From Natrinema ejinorense (GTDB lineage: Archaea; Halobacteriota; Halobacteria; Halobacteriales; Natrialbaceae): a stretch of 64,000 nt of DNA. Below, piece after piece: positions 42,301-50,185 of this stretch. Under the pieces are notes generated by a model, which worked only from the letters and a program-made list of their open reading frames with translations, made no database searches and had not been told where the DNA came from. The stretch's first letter is position 1; each line of letters opens with the position of its first letter. Location: NCBI RefSeq assembly GCF_002494345.1, contig NZ_NXNI01000003.1, positions 1 through 64,000 on the forward strand, written 5' to 3'. A program made the position numbers and the translations under genes.

Positions 42301-42489
42301 GAGCCGCCGGGCTCGCAGTTCGGCCGCACCGTCGGCGGTTTCGTGGTGATCGAGCGCCTTGAGTCGCGATGTCTTGTGATCGTGCCCGCACGTGGGGCAG
42401 CGGGCGGCGTAGTTCGTCTTGCGGTCGTGAGTCTCGAGTATCCAAAGGTTCGAACACTGGTTGCAGCCGACGACGTCGAAACCGCTCAT
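39391..42489 (-). CDS. RepH-type plasmid replication protein
   Basis: 1032 aa from the ATG at 42489 (a longer frame to 42597 lacks support). The N-terminus MSGFDVVGCNQCSNLW...RCPTCGHDHKTSRLKAL is a zinc ribbon typical of large haloarchaeal RepH/RepA replication proteins. Two winged-helix segments follow, at about residues 430-490 (ARADIEADHDVTSGRISQLI) and 880-940 (LSQKQLADLADVTARTVRNH). Length fits the roughly 1000-residue RepH class. It probably initiates replication from the 450-bp region upstream. Confidence 0.72.
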   Translation of the reverse strand: MSGFDVVGCNQCSNLWILETHDRKTNYAARCPTCGHDHKTSRLKALDHHETADGAAELRARRLANRQGATDEYNEILSEFGSFQSQREEVEFRTASMTTDADKMDLKPIGSDRYADLAEHTFAAEDAKFSQWADEYSGIGENVFADQVSLENSEHGICREYVDETLEGWADRPDRESHIRGAVTVTETKPASAIATIELDATPITDVWADLFGESEFQQALATAIGDRFGGMGTDECYNALRDAGVPFWLRTPIATAVAGQTKSIWQLVSELIPEMATNPLTAVEDLLTVASLFDALEDAPTVGVIVRDSFVDPEQIRRDQRIDICDLLGVLASALDVRVIGSPTTLQRFADRHRSDLDGFSEWCNQDRRSERVEETANAARRVLDPDGRKVQILRQLAAQPDDVLARADIEADHDVTSGRISQLIRNDENSLIELGLVTTYGPDGSQMVSLQAAGRLALEKILAESGRQANINDLEFFSGNSSTKCRVTPQEGVGGEDGEADQPPGERPYRTEYASPSTHHAAAACARSGAVTVVRGDIEDENGRNGKVRLVSYDDERDEAVVAVRAAEPLPYTTTLAAALASEEFLDRALPVDRLGDITEPPSLLRDVRNIGGLSAHAASDPQKLRDNLVEWGRQVQDMTTALRNEDYQDRDRFRASIIRSAHGLAGSIVHLLETVGVDLVREIRVPGGRNLETQLRPLAKSIGISAAIQSEYRKFAPYRQLFDVPNCDRPPVAASIDAEMPTGELIGSFVIRGPDVHRFREDLEHFLEAPRETLEDAPPFSIDIRVRDPKRADFGRMTARILREKNIGLTDRAVSILHALVATPHDAAHALQRRLGSEDDPRRIRPDELRVALRGVDADALVPDLPRSVGKLLSILLEADEPLSQKQLADLADVTARTVRNHADRLTALSLVSHSREGWRLSISFPTRSERHEPVVPTLTTDDGRLLDTTDPLLESMLPPDRYADPDDPAGGVLYWPQDPWALLEIGEFQPWMTVAIRLMGDEAEEKPEKRVSMGPTVTQQPITQAAAD

Positions 42490-42934
42490 TGGAAAATCAC
42501 CGCACCATCGGCTATCTGCGTCTGGAAAATCGCACTCTCTGCGGGGGGTATGGATGCGTGGCTCATGCGTTGACAGCTCCGACCGCAGGATACGCACTCA
42601 CCACTACACAACCGATAGCGGACTTACGAACGCGAGTCTCGCCAGTGGTCGTGGGGGAAAGCTTAAGACGAAGCCCGAACAACAAGGGAGTATCCAGCTT
42701 CCTTGTGTCGGGGCTTCCGCCTCGCACCCTGCGGTTGATTTTCCTTAGCTGTGCATATCCGAAACGAACGAACTGGCCCGTCTTAAATCTAGTCGGACTG
42801 TCTGACGTTGTATTCATTCACTTCCCAGTGGATTGAGCTGGCAGAGTGCCAGCCGGCGACTGCCCAAACAGCCGCCAGAGTCTCCTGCGCCCGCTGCCCA
42901 AACAGCGAGGACCCGATACTCGCACGCGACATGA
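42490..42934 (-). promoter_or_regulatory. RepH upstream region, candidate origin and copy-control locus
   Basis: A 445-bp region without genes. It contains the palindrome CCGTCTTAAATCTAGTCGG (42778-42796), the shared 17-mer (42816-42832), a 7-bp hairpin GCTGGCA-gag-TGCCAGC (42837-42853), and two CCCAAA-loop hairpins at 42855-42876 (GGCGaCTG/CAGcCGCC) and 42892-42907 (CGCTG/CAGCG). The same parts precede the operon at 38.4 kb. Confidence 0.5.
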
Positions 42935-43246
42935 CTACAGCGCGACCTCCGTGACGCCGACCGTCTGACAGACTGGTTCTAACCAATCGGGCATCGTCTC
43001 CGGTTTCGAGGTTGGGCCCTCCGAGTCGTAGACGCCCTCGAGTTCGCCCGTCGCGAGGACGACGTCGACGACCCAGGTCGTATCGACGATCTCGATTTGG
43101 AGCTGTGCGCTCGCGTCAACATCGCCGACGACCGTCACCTCGCAGGTTGCGACGGCCTCGGGGAGTCGTTCGGCCCCGAGATCGCGGAGATCGATGTGAT
43201 GGATCTGTTCGGTCGGGTCGTCGGTGTCGGGTTCTGTGACTGCCAT
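42935..43246 (-). CDS. Hypothetical protein upstream of RepH
   Basis: 103 aa from the ATG at 43246. Beta-rich (QLQIEIVDTTWVVDVVLATG). No recognised family. It ends just before the CCCAAA hairpins. Confidence 0.52.
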   Translation of the reverse strand: MAVTEPDTDDPTEQIHHIDLRDLGAERLPEAVATCEVTVVGDVDASAQLQIEIVDTTWVVDVVLATGELEGVYDSEGPTSKPETMPDWLEPVCQTVGVTEVAL

Positions 43247-43641
43247 AGGTGTGGGAACGAACGGGAGCCACTTAGTGAGGGGAGGGTAGCTTCCACCCGT
43301 TCCACCCTCTGCCGTCGGGCGATTTTTGTCTTCCACCCAGTGTCGGGACACTGTCGCTGCCCGATCGTGTGCAGAAGGTCTTTGGTCGCGCGCGGTGTCT
43401 GTCTCTCGTGTTGGCATAGCGATCGTCAACAGTGTCGCCCTGGGCGGCGTGGCCTTAGCACGCCCGTCCGCTTCGTTTTACGGACAGGTTACCCCGCCAG
43501 AGCGTCGCGTCTGTTGACAGCACCCTCTTTAGGCCCACTACACTTAAAACTTGACACGCTGTAGTCCCAAATAGGATCTATGGAATACCAGCACGCTAAC
43601 ACATCGTTGTGCCTTTATCCGCAGTGGGTGAGTGCCAGACA
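43247..43641. other. 395-bp divergent intergenic region with a structured element
   Basis: No gene. GTCAACAG (43425-43432) pairs with CTGTTGAC (43511-43518) and encloses two hairpins, GGCGTG-loop-CACGCC (43446-43464) and GTCCG-loop-CGGAC (43466-43485). The + strand promoter of the repressor gene is probably CTTAAAACTT near 43545. Confidence 0.5.
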
Positions 43642-43932
43642 ATGGGTAACCGTCGGCGAAAGCGAGGTGCGTGGATGAACGTAGCCGCCGACCCAATCCT
43701 TGAATTTCTCGACGAGCATGAGATTGCAGTCCCAAAAGGCGTCTTTGATAACGAACTCGGCGCATCTGCATCATCGATTGCTCGAGCTTTGGACGATCTC
43801 GAAGCCCGAGGATTAATTGAACGAGACGACAATTTTTCGTCGTACTACCGACTAACCGACAAGGGACGCGCCTATCTCAGTGGCGAACTCGACGCAAGCG
43901 AGCTTGAAGCCGATTCGGGCAACGAGGGATGA
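43642..43932 (+). CDS. PhiH1-repressor-like winged-helix protein
   Basis: 96 aa. MGNRRRKRGAWMNVAADPIL followed by EFLDEHEIAVPKGVFDN and a winged helix ending YYRLTDKGRAYLSG matches the many haloarchaeal repressor-like proteins related to the phiH1 repressor. ATGA-coupled to a membrane protein. Confidence 0.72.
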   Translation: MGNRRRKRGAWMNVAADPILEFLDEHEIAVPKGVFDNELGASASSIARALDDLEARGLIERDDNFSSYYRLTDKGRAYLSGELDASELEADSGNEG

Positions 43933-44531
43933 CGGGCGAGCGCGAGGATGCGATTGAGCGGTATGAACGCACAATTGATCATCAGATCGCACTTCTGGAT
44001 GGCATCGACGACAAAGCACAGAAGGTAGTCCAATATACTGGCGCTGTGCTCGGGCTAGTGCTGACGGCCATTTCGATCATACCACGAGTAGAAGGGATTA
44101 CGTTTGGCGATATACCGCTCGCTTCACAGACAACACTCATTCTCGGTATTTTTGCGTTATTGGGGGCTATCGCGCTGGGGATGATAACCTATCTGAGCAG
44201 TGTAATTGAGTACGGACTTGGGGGCGAGTTTGGACATTCGGTTGCAGCTGGTGATATTGAATCGCCAGTTTATGAAGAAGTGATTTTAAACTCGTACTCT
44301 ACTACCGTGGAGAATAACCGCGAAGTAATAAATACGAACGCAATTAGATTCCGTTGGACACTGGAGGCACTTATTACAGGTATTGCTCTGTTGGTCCTTT
44401 CTGGTCTCTACTTTCTCTTTCAGGTCCCACTATTGCACGCAGTAGGTGTTGCAATCTTGTATTCCCTTCTCTTAGGCCGACTACTCCTCTATATCCACAG
44501 GGAAGAGTTTTTAGTGTTGGATCGGGAATGA
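43929..44531 (+). CDS. Four-helix membrane protein with SLATT/Pycsar-TM-like look
   Basis: 200 aa. The N-terminal helix ERTIDHQIALLDGIDDKAQK leads into four hydrophobic helices in two pairs (about 37-52, 65-90, 145-165, 168-190). The 'DxKA' turn before the first helix recalls small membrane effectors of the SLATT or Pycsar-TM type, a weak resemblance. GC content is visibly lower than in neighbouring genes. ATGA-coupled to the repressor, so the pair may be a regulated membrane effector. Confidence 0.58.
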   Translation: MTGEREDAIERYERTIDHQIALLDGIDDKAQKVVQYTGAVLGLVLTAISIIPRVEGITFGDIPLASQTTLILGIFALLGAIALGMITYLSSVIEYGLGGEFGHSVAAGDIESPVYEEVILNSYSTTVENNREVINTNAIRFRWTLEALITGIALLVLSGLYFLFQVPLLHAVGVAILYSLLLGRLLLYIHREEFLVLDRE

Positions 44532-44537
44532 TATGAT

Positions 44538-44666
44538 ATGAGTGAATCGGAGGCCCAAAAGCGGGAGTTGGCTGAAAAAACCGAAGGGCTCTTCGTTGAT
44601 GATGATGGCCGTATCCGCGCAAAGATGGTCAAAAACTCGAAAGGCGGGATCTCGTCGGACGAATAA
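44538..44666 (+). CDS. SKGG microprotein 1
   Basis: 42 aa. The C-terminal part DDDGRIRAKMVKNSKGGISS is shared with two further copies downstream. Six bases after the membrane-protein stop. Function unknown. Confidence 0.55.
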   Translation: MSESEAQKRELAEKTEGLFVDDDGRIRAKMVKNSKGGISSDE

Positions 44667-44689
44667 TTTCCTTTCCAGGCGGTAGCTTG

Positions 44690-44826
44690 ACTTTGACGAT
44701 ACTCGTTCGGATCGAGACGAGAAACCCTTCGTCCGGCTCGCGGATACGAAAGCCACAACGACGGATGAAGATGGCAACTCCCGAGCCCGAATGGCAACAC
44801 TCAGCAAGGGCGGTGAACGAGACTAG
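44690..44826 (+). pseudogene. SKGG microprotein 2, apparently without start codon
   Basis: The open stretch ends DEDGNSRARMATLSKGGERD, matching the family, but no ATG, GTG or TTG is in frame between the preceding stop and the conserved part. Likely a decayed tandem copy. Confidence 0.45.
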
Positions 44827-44832
44827 ATATCT

Positions 44833-44958
44833 ATGAGCGAACCTGAGTCAGACAATTCTGAAGACACAAAGCCGAGTGGTGTGGAAGAAAATGATGATGG
44901 CCGAGTGTCTGCCAAGACAGTCGCCAACTCGAAAGGCGGCTCGACATCGAACGAATAA
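44833..44958 (+). CDS. SKGG microprotein 3
   Basis: 41 aa: an acidic variable N-terminus then NDDGRVSAKTVANSKGGSTS. The conserved core DDGRxxAKxVxNSKGG is shared with copy 1 despite different N-termini, which argues for selection on the C-terminal core. Confidence 0.55.
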   Translation: MSEPESDNSEDTKPSGVEENDDGRVSAKTVANSKGGSTSNE

Positions 44959-45102
44959 TCGTTGTCACCGATCTCGAGACGAGCGAGCTTGAGGACAATT
45001 CGATAGCGAAGACTAACAACTGATTTCACGAAAACCGGTAGCTATAACCACTGTCTCGCTGCTTCTCGCTACCCTTATATTCTGACAAGACACAAAACAG
45101 AT

Positions 45103-45393
45103 ATGTACGATTTAACGGGGTTTCAGCGCGACCTGCTATACGTAATCGCCGGGCAGGACGAACCCCATGGCCTCGCGATCAAAGACGAACTCGAGAACTA
45201 CTACGAGAAAGAGATCCACCACGGGCGACTGTATCCGAATCTCGATACGGTCGTTGACAAGGGGCTCGTCGAGAAAGGGAAAGCCGATCGGCGGACGAAC
45301 TACTACACGATCACTGGCCGCGGGGAACGGGAGCTCGAAGCGCGTCGAGAGTGGGAGGAACAGTACGTCGGCGAACTACTGTCTGACTCGTAG
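45103..45393 (+). CDS. PadR-family transcriptional regulator
   Basis: 96 aa. FQRDLLYVIAGQDEPHGLAI, YYEKEIHHGRLYPNLDTVVDKGLVEKG and DRRTNYYTITGRGERELEARRE form a complete winged helix, closely similar to the 26.6-kb PadR protein. TTATATTC about 30 bp before the ATG is a likely TATA box. Confidence 0.85.
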   Translation: MYDLTGFQRDLLYVIAGQDEPHGLAIKDELENYYEKEIHHGRLYPNLDTVVDKGLVEKGKADRRTNYYTITGRGERELEARREWEEQYVGELLSDS

Positions 45394-45445
45394 GTGATGA
45401 TCGATAATTGCTCGGCTACGCCGACCACTCGTATTCTGGCGGCTT

Positions 45446-46483
45446 CTACGTCACAATCCCGAGTTCCTCGAGCACCACATCCGACACCTCGTATTTTGGT
45501 TCGTGAGCCGGGCCGGACTTTGTGATGAACCCATACCGTTCGAATTTCGGGAGCCACCCCCGAAGCGCACGCGTCGTGACTGGATCGTCCGCGCGGTCGC
45601 GATAGACGTCGTAAATCTCGCTGCTGGTTGCCGGCCCCACGTCGGCCGCGGCCTCGAGCGCAAGCCGCTGGTCACGCGAGCAATCCGAGAGTCGGGAGCG
45701 AATCACGTCCTGGTCGGCGTCGCCACGCGAGCGGCCGATGATCGATTTCGTGACTGTATCCCGCCCGTCGTGATCGGCGTTCCGAACGCTGTGATAGAGT
45801 AACGCAATCGCGTCCCGTGCGTCCGAATCCGCACACCGAGCGATATACCGGAGTTCGTTGGTCCCGACCACGCCGGGTTCGACACCAATCTGTGCGCGTT
45901 TCTCGAGAATGGAGACGAGTTCAGAATCGCTGTAGGCGGCGAATTTGATATCCTCGAGCGCGCCGATGCGGGAATCCAATCGGGTCGCTTCTTTGTCGAA
46001 GCGTTCGAGATCGAACGCCGGCCACGGATCGTTCGAAATCAAAATGAGTGTCACGTCGTCGATCGCGTACAGCTCGTGCAAGACAGTAATCTCATCGAGT
46101 TGGTCGGCTTCGTCCAAGACGATCACCGTCGGCCCGTCGACGGCCCGCTCGATCGCGGCGGCCAGGTCATCCGTCGACACGGATCGGCGCTCAAGTGCCG
46201 ATCCCGCGCCGAGTCCCTCGAGCACGCGGTTGAGAACTGACCGGCGTGCGTGCGAGGAGAGACAGTTGATAAACACCGAGCGCGGGAGTTCTTCAATCAC
46301 ACATCGGACTGCACAGGTCTTGCCCGCACCCGATGGGCCGTAAATGAATGCGCCGTTGGGTGCGATGCCGTGGGTGATCGGCTTGAGGACCGACGTGAGA
46401 TGGTCGATCTCACCATCGCGTTGCGTGACCACCTCCCGATCGGGCTGGATGTCCGTCTGAAGGACTTCGTAATCCGTAATCAT
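45446..46483 (-). CDS. Orc1/Cdc6-family AAA+ ATPase
   Basis: 345 aa. Walker A YGPSGAGKTCAVRCV, Walker B VIVLDEADQLDE, sensor 1 TLILISND and the C-terminal winged helix (PVTTRALRGWLPKFERYGF). This is the archaeal origin-recognition family; element-borne copies often diverge. It may act at a second origin or with RepH. The 146-bp region upstream to the pilin gene has no clear origin-recognition repeats that I can see. Confidence 0.83.
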   Translation of the reverse strand: MITDYEVLQTDIQPDREVVTQRDGEIDHLTSVLKPITHGIAPNGAFIYGPSGAGKTCAVRCVIEELPRSVFINCLSSHARRSVLNRVLEGLGAGSALERRSVSTDDLAAAIERAVDGPTVIVLDEADQLDEITVLHELYAIDDVTLILISNDPWPAFDLERFDKEATRLDSRIGALEDIKFAAYSDSELVSILEKRAQIGVEPGVVGTNELRYIARCADSDARDAIALLYHSVRNADHDGRDTVTKSIIGRSRGDADQDVIRSRLSDCSRDQRLALEAAADVGPATSSEIYDVYRDRADDPVTTRALRGWLPKFERYGFITKSGPAHEPKYEVSDVVLEELGIVT

Positions 46484-46629
46484 ACGTGACTGTTCGGCTG
46501 ACGGGACTATAGTACCGACGGGGCGGGTTCCAACAGTTCCGATAGCGGCTGCTAGACTAGTCGAACTGAATTCTATAGTTGAACCTACTCGGGTAGATGA
46601 CCGACCAAATAATTGAAAGAGCGGTTAGA

Positions 46630-47136
46630 TTACGGACTCCAGTCGAGGTCGTAATCTTCGCTTGCGACAGATGTCTCAGTTTCGTCAGATTCGATTACTG
46701 CGACAACCGAGACTGTACCCGACTCATAGTCACTGACGCTTGAATAGCTACTGTCTATCTGGACGTCAGCACTAGAATCGGTTGAGATTGTGACTACGTC
46801 ACCTACACTGAGGCGAGAAAGCTCCCCTTCGGCAGAACTCCAGTCGGGATTATAGAGATCATCATTCCCTTTGTCCCGGGGCGTACCAGTGATATTGACG
46901 TAATCTGAGTTTCCAAGCGATGTGACCTCAACTCGGATTTCATCGGCTTGTTCGTCGACACTAACTGTGACACCTGCCTGTGCTTCTTGCCCAACACTCC
47001 CGCCGAGGTCGAGCACGAAGGCAGCGATCACTGCTGCAAGAATCACAGTAATGGCTACCATGAGTATGACACCTATGACAGGTGACACTGCGCGTTCTTC
47101 CTCGTCACCAACTAGTTTTGATTTAACATCCATCAT
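46630..47136 (-). CDS. Type IV pilin-like protein 2
   Basis: 168 aa. The N-terminus [20 protein letters not shown] followed by [16 protein letters not shown] is the haloarchaeal pilin class III signal and H-domain, processed by PibD just before the hydrophobic helix. ATGA-coupled to pilin 1, with which it shares the first 60 residues. The C-terminal beta domain differs. Confidence 0.85.
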   Translation of the reverse strand: MMDVKSKLVGDEEERAVSPVIGVILMVAITVILAAVIAAFVLDLGGSVGQEAQAGVTVSVDEQADEIRVEVTSLGNSDYVNITGTPRDKGNDDLYNPDWSSAEGELSRLSVGDVVTISTDSSADVQIDSSYSSVSDYESGTVSVVAVIESDETETSVASEDYDLDWSP

Positions 47137-47600
47137 GGAGTGCTAAATCCTTCATATTCTGCGCTGGAAACCTGCGTGCGCGTTTCACTTTCCTGAATAA
47201 CCGCGACAGCCGTTACAGTCCCGCTGGAGCCACTGAGGCCACTGCTCTGATTAAGTCTAACAGTATCACCGACGCCCAGCTTCAGGTCTGCGATAGTGGT
47301 TGTTCCAGTTGAGGAAGCAGCCGCAGTTGTACCAACGTCTCCACTCAGTTCAACGTGGTCGGAATTACCCAACGAAGTCACTTCGACGGTGACGTTTCCG
47401 TTAGCCGTTTCATCAACCTCCATATTCACGCCGGCCTGTGCCTCCTGACCGACACTCCCGCCAAGGTCGAGTACGAACGCAGCAATAACGGCGGCGAGAA
47501 TAACCGTGATCGCCACCATAAGTATGACCCCTATGACAGGGGAGACCGCTCGTTCGTCGTTTCCACCAATCAGCTTCGCGCGATATTCTTTCAAATCCAT
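47133..47600 (-). CDS. Type IV pilin-like protein 1
   Basis: 155 aa with the same class III signal ([20 protein letters not shown]) and a different Ser/Thr-rich C-terminal domain. Surface adhesion or assembly filament subunit; no PilB or PilC gene is in the window, so assembly would need host machinery. Confidence 0.85.
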   Translation of the reverse strand: MDLKEYRAKLIGGNDERAVSPVIGVILMVAITVILAAVIAAFVLDLGGSVGQEAQAGVNMEVDETANGNVTVEVTSLGNSDHVELSGDVGTTAAASSTGTTTIADLKLGVGDTVRLNQSSGLSGSSGTVTAVAVIQESETRTQVSSAEYEGFSTP

Positions 47601-47606
47601 GTGTTC

Positions 47607-47624
47607 TCACACACCGGTGTGTGA
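47607..47624. promoter_or_regulatory. 18-bp perfect palindrome before the pilins
   Basis: TCACACACCGGTGTGTGA, 6 bp upstream of the first pilin ATG. Likely operator or leader hairpin controlling both pilins. A TGATAAGC box about 15 bp further upstream could be the promoter. Confidence 0.55.
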
Positions 47625-47919
47625 ACGGTGAGAAAGCTTATCAGCGTCCTCGTCAAATCGAGGACTGCGGACAGGGGTTGGAATCCACCACGTCCCCGCT
47701 TTCTCGAGCCGTCGTCACCGATGCTAATTCGTCAGAGGACACTGGGTATATATAAACATACCTGATAGTCAGGATTCGTTCTCCGAGAAAGGCTTTCAGA
47801 ATTGATAACCAGCCCGTCGTGGAAGCCCTACAGCACCCTCTTGAAGCGCTGCCGTCGGGCGATTTTCCCTATTTTCTTCAAAGCGGTACGGATTTGATCG
47901 TTCAATCCGTTTGCCCTGT
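47625..47919. other. Intergenic region between pilins and the 47.9-kb gene
   Basis: No gene. GGTATATATAAACATA near 47747 is a strong TATA-like element that could serve either direction. Confidence 0.45.
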
Positions 47920-48714
47920 ATGTCCGATGTCGAGCCACTGGTCTCGGAGCGTGCGCTTGCACGCACCTACAATCATCCCTCGTATAGCGATCCCGCCGAC
48001 GCGGTTGACGACTACCGCCGCGTGCTGGCCTACGCGAGTCGCCACCCATCACAGGGCTCGAGTGCGATCGCATCGGCGCTGGATCTCCCACGGGGTCGCA
48101 TTCGGCCGTGGCTCGACGGGGGTGCGCCGGATGCTGTCAACGCAATCGACACCGCGCGCGAACACGGCTGGTTGCAAGCGGAGTTTGACGATCCCGAATT
48201 TACGGGTCTGAATACCCTCGTTGCGAATGTCTTTTCGGGCGGATCAATCGCCGACGAATACTACCGGCCGTCGTTTGTCCTCAACCATCGCGGGGAGGAC
48301 AGCCACGTGATCGACGCCCTTGAGCTGGCCCGCGTCGACTACGAAGTGATCGATGATCGCGACGGCCGGGGCGATGAGGCCCGCCCCACAGAGGATAGCA
48401 CTGTTCTGGGCCGGGTCCTCGCAGTCCTCGGCGCTCCGGTCGGCGCGAAAAGCAACCAACGACTGTCTCTACCGTCGTATCTCGAGGAGGCACCCGACGA
48501 CGTCCGCGAGCAATTTGCCTACGCCTATCTGGAGAACCGCGCGATTGAACACGAGGGCAAAGCAACGCTGACAGTGCGCGAGGATCGAAATCGGACGTAT
48601 CTCGAGGATCTGGCGGCGTTGATCGACGATGTGGCTGGCGGTGGCGTCGAGTTTCGCGAACGCGATATTGTTGTTTCGGCCGACGCGGCCCGTCAACTCG
48701 GTACGGTCCGCTAA
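47920..48714 (+). CDS. HTH / LAGLIDADG-like protein
   Basis: 264 aa from the ATG at 47920. HTH in SAIASALDLPRGRIRPWLDGG; then LNTLVANVFSGGSIADEYYRPSFVLNH, a pattern seen in haloarchaeal proteins with a LAGLIDADG-like fold and no obvious homing activity. Probably a sequence-specific regulator. Confidence 0.6.
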   Translation: MSDVEPLVSERALARTYNHPSYSDPADAVDDYRRVLAYASRHPSQGSSAIASALDLPRGRIRPWLDGGAPDAVNAIDTAREHGWLQAEFDDPEFTGLNTLVANVFSGGSIADEYYRPSFVLNHRGEDSHVIDALELARVDYEVIDDRDGRGDEARPTEDSTVLGRVLAVLGAPVGAKSNQRLSLPSYLEEAPDDVREQFAYAYLENRAIEHEGKATLTVREDRNRTYLEDLAALIDDVAGGGVEFRERDIVVSADAARQLGTVR

Positions 48715-49015
48715 TCTCAACCGCGTGCGTTCGGTCCTGGCCCTTCTATCGATCTGTTTTGCAGGCGAGTGAATGGCTACAATGGTCCGTACTCGAGCCG
48801 CCGGGATTCGGATCTGAAAATCACATATTCAATCTGGCATCTCATACTCGAAAACGCTACCCGGTAACTGTTTGAACCATAGTAAAGAAAGTGGAACTAT
48901 CCCCAAAGCTATAAGTGGTCGGCTAGCTAGGCACTAGACGAACTCAGGTTACGCCGTCGCAGAAACGGCCGCGTGCTGTAACACGCGACCTGCGTTCCCC
49001 CAGATGTGAGAGAAC
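48715..49015. promoter_or_regulatory. Promoter and leader element E
   Basis: 301 bp without a gene. GCTATAAGTGG near 48909 is TATA-like. Further on, CGCGTG-CTGTAA-CACGCG (48970-48987) is a 6-bp hairpin followed by GCGTTCCCCCAG and an ATG at 49004, the same order as leaders A-D. That ATG is followed directly by TGA; the gene starts in frame 12 bp later. Confidence 0.55.
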
Positions 49016-49468
49016 ATGAGTACGAAACCCGCAGACGTTGATAAACGTACCGACCGCAAACCATCCGACCCGATCGACCTCCTCCGGGAAGTCGAAGGCA
49101 GCCGGACGACCGTTCGCCGCGTTCGCGAGCTACTCGAGGGCGATCGCGACCCTTCCCAAATCAAAGCCGGCGACTGGTTCAAGGCGATCGAATACGTCCG
49201 CGAGGAAACGGGCGTTGAACTGGTTCTCTACACCGAACACACGTACGCCGACGCGCCCGACGAGGCGTGCATCAAATCGCTGGCCGACGACGGCGTCTGG
49301 TGCATCCTCGCTGGCTGGTCCAAACGCGCCGGGTTCTCGACCGACAAACTGGCGCGCTTCGACGTTGAAGAAACGCTGCGCTTCAAGCAGTCGACCGACC
49401 CGATCCCGGAACTAATCGAACTCGAGACCGCGAAAGCGCGCGTGAAAGCGTTCGCGGGCGAGCGATGA
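49016..49468 (+). CDS. Hypothetical protein under leader element E
   Basis: 150 aa, soluble, mixed alpha/beta with GVELVLYTEHTYAD and GVWCILAGWSKRAG. No recognised family. ATGA-coupled to the next gene. Confidence 0.58.
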   Translation: MSTKPADVDKRTDRKPSDPIDLLREVEGSRTTVRRVRELLEGDRDPSQIKAGDWFKAIEYVREETGVELVLYTEHTYADAPDEACIKSLADDGVWCILAGWSKRAGFSTDKLARFDVEETLRFKQSTDPIPELIELETAKARVKAFAGER

Positions 49469-49779
49469 CACTCTCGCTTGAGGAGGCCTTGCTGTCGGGG
49501 CTCCCGATCGGCGTCGGCCAGCTCGCACACTGCGATTGTTGCGGCGCGTGCCTCCGACCGAATCATCGCGTCGAAGTCCTGGTGACGATCGCCGGCACCG
49601 AGATCGATCCAGCGACGACTCGATGTCTCTCGTGTGCTCGTGGTTCGATCAATCCCGAAACTGAGCGCCCGTGTCTGTTAGCGCAGGGTCGCGTTGCCGG
49701 CACCGTCGACGGCGCGGGCCACTCGCAGTTGATTCTCTCGAGTGCGATCGTGATCGACCGCTTAGAACCCGACGAGTGA
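49465..49779 (+). CDS. Zinc-binding hypothetical protein
   Basis: 104 aa. HCDCCGACLRPNH and RCLSCARGS give a plausible four-cysteine site. Unknown function. Confidence 0.55.
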   Translation: MTLSLEEALLSGLPIGVGQLAHCDCCGACLRPNHRVEVLVTIAGTEIDPATTRCLSCARGSINPETERPCLLAQGRVAGTVDGAGHSQLILSSAIVIDRLEPDE

Positions 49780-49834
49780 CTACGCCTGCCAACCGAACAC
49801 TCTAGTTCTTTCACCAACGACAAAGATACTACGA

Positions 49835-50185
49835 ATGATCCAATTCGAAACCTCGGACCTTGTGGATATCGCACATCACGATGCCGAATCGTCTGAGATA
49901 GATTCCGACGCATGCGTTGCGTATGTCGGAAACCGTCCACAACCAATGGTTGCGATCCATCTGTATCTCGGAGGCGAGTGGCTTCTCGAGTATACGATCA
50001 CAGACTCGGATTCCGCATTTGTTGCCATCGAGTTTAGCGATGATACGCTCGTCGTGGCGGACGAATCAGGGACAGTCTGGGTGTATGAAATTGACACATG
50101 GGATCTTATCGACACCCACGATTTCGACGGCCTAATCACCGACAACTCATCACTCAGGGCAATCGGGCGGCTGTACGAACAGTAG
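49835..50185 (+). CDS. Hypothetical protein with propeller-blade-like segment
   Basis: 116 aa. FSDDTLVVADESGTVWVYEIDTWDLIDTH resembles a single WD40/PQQ blade, but a single blade cannot make a propeller, so it may be a truncated remnant. No partner evident. Confidence 0.52.
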   Translation: MIQFETSDLVDIAHHDAESSEIDSDACVAYVGNRPQPMVAIHLYLGGEWLLEYTITDSDSAFVAIEFSDDTLVVADESGTVWVYEIDTWDLIDTHDFDGLITDNSSLRAIGRLYEQ

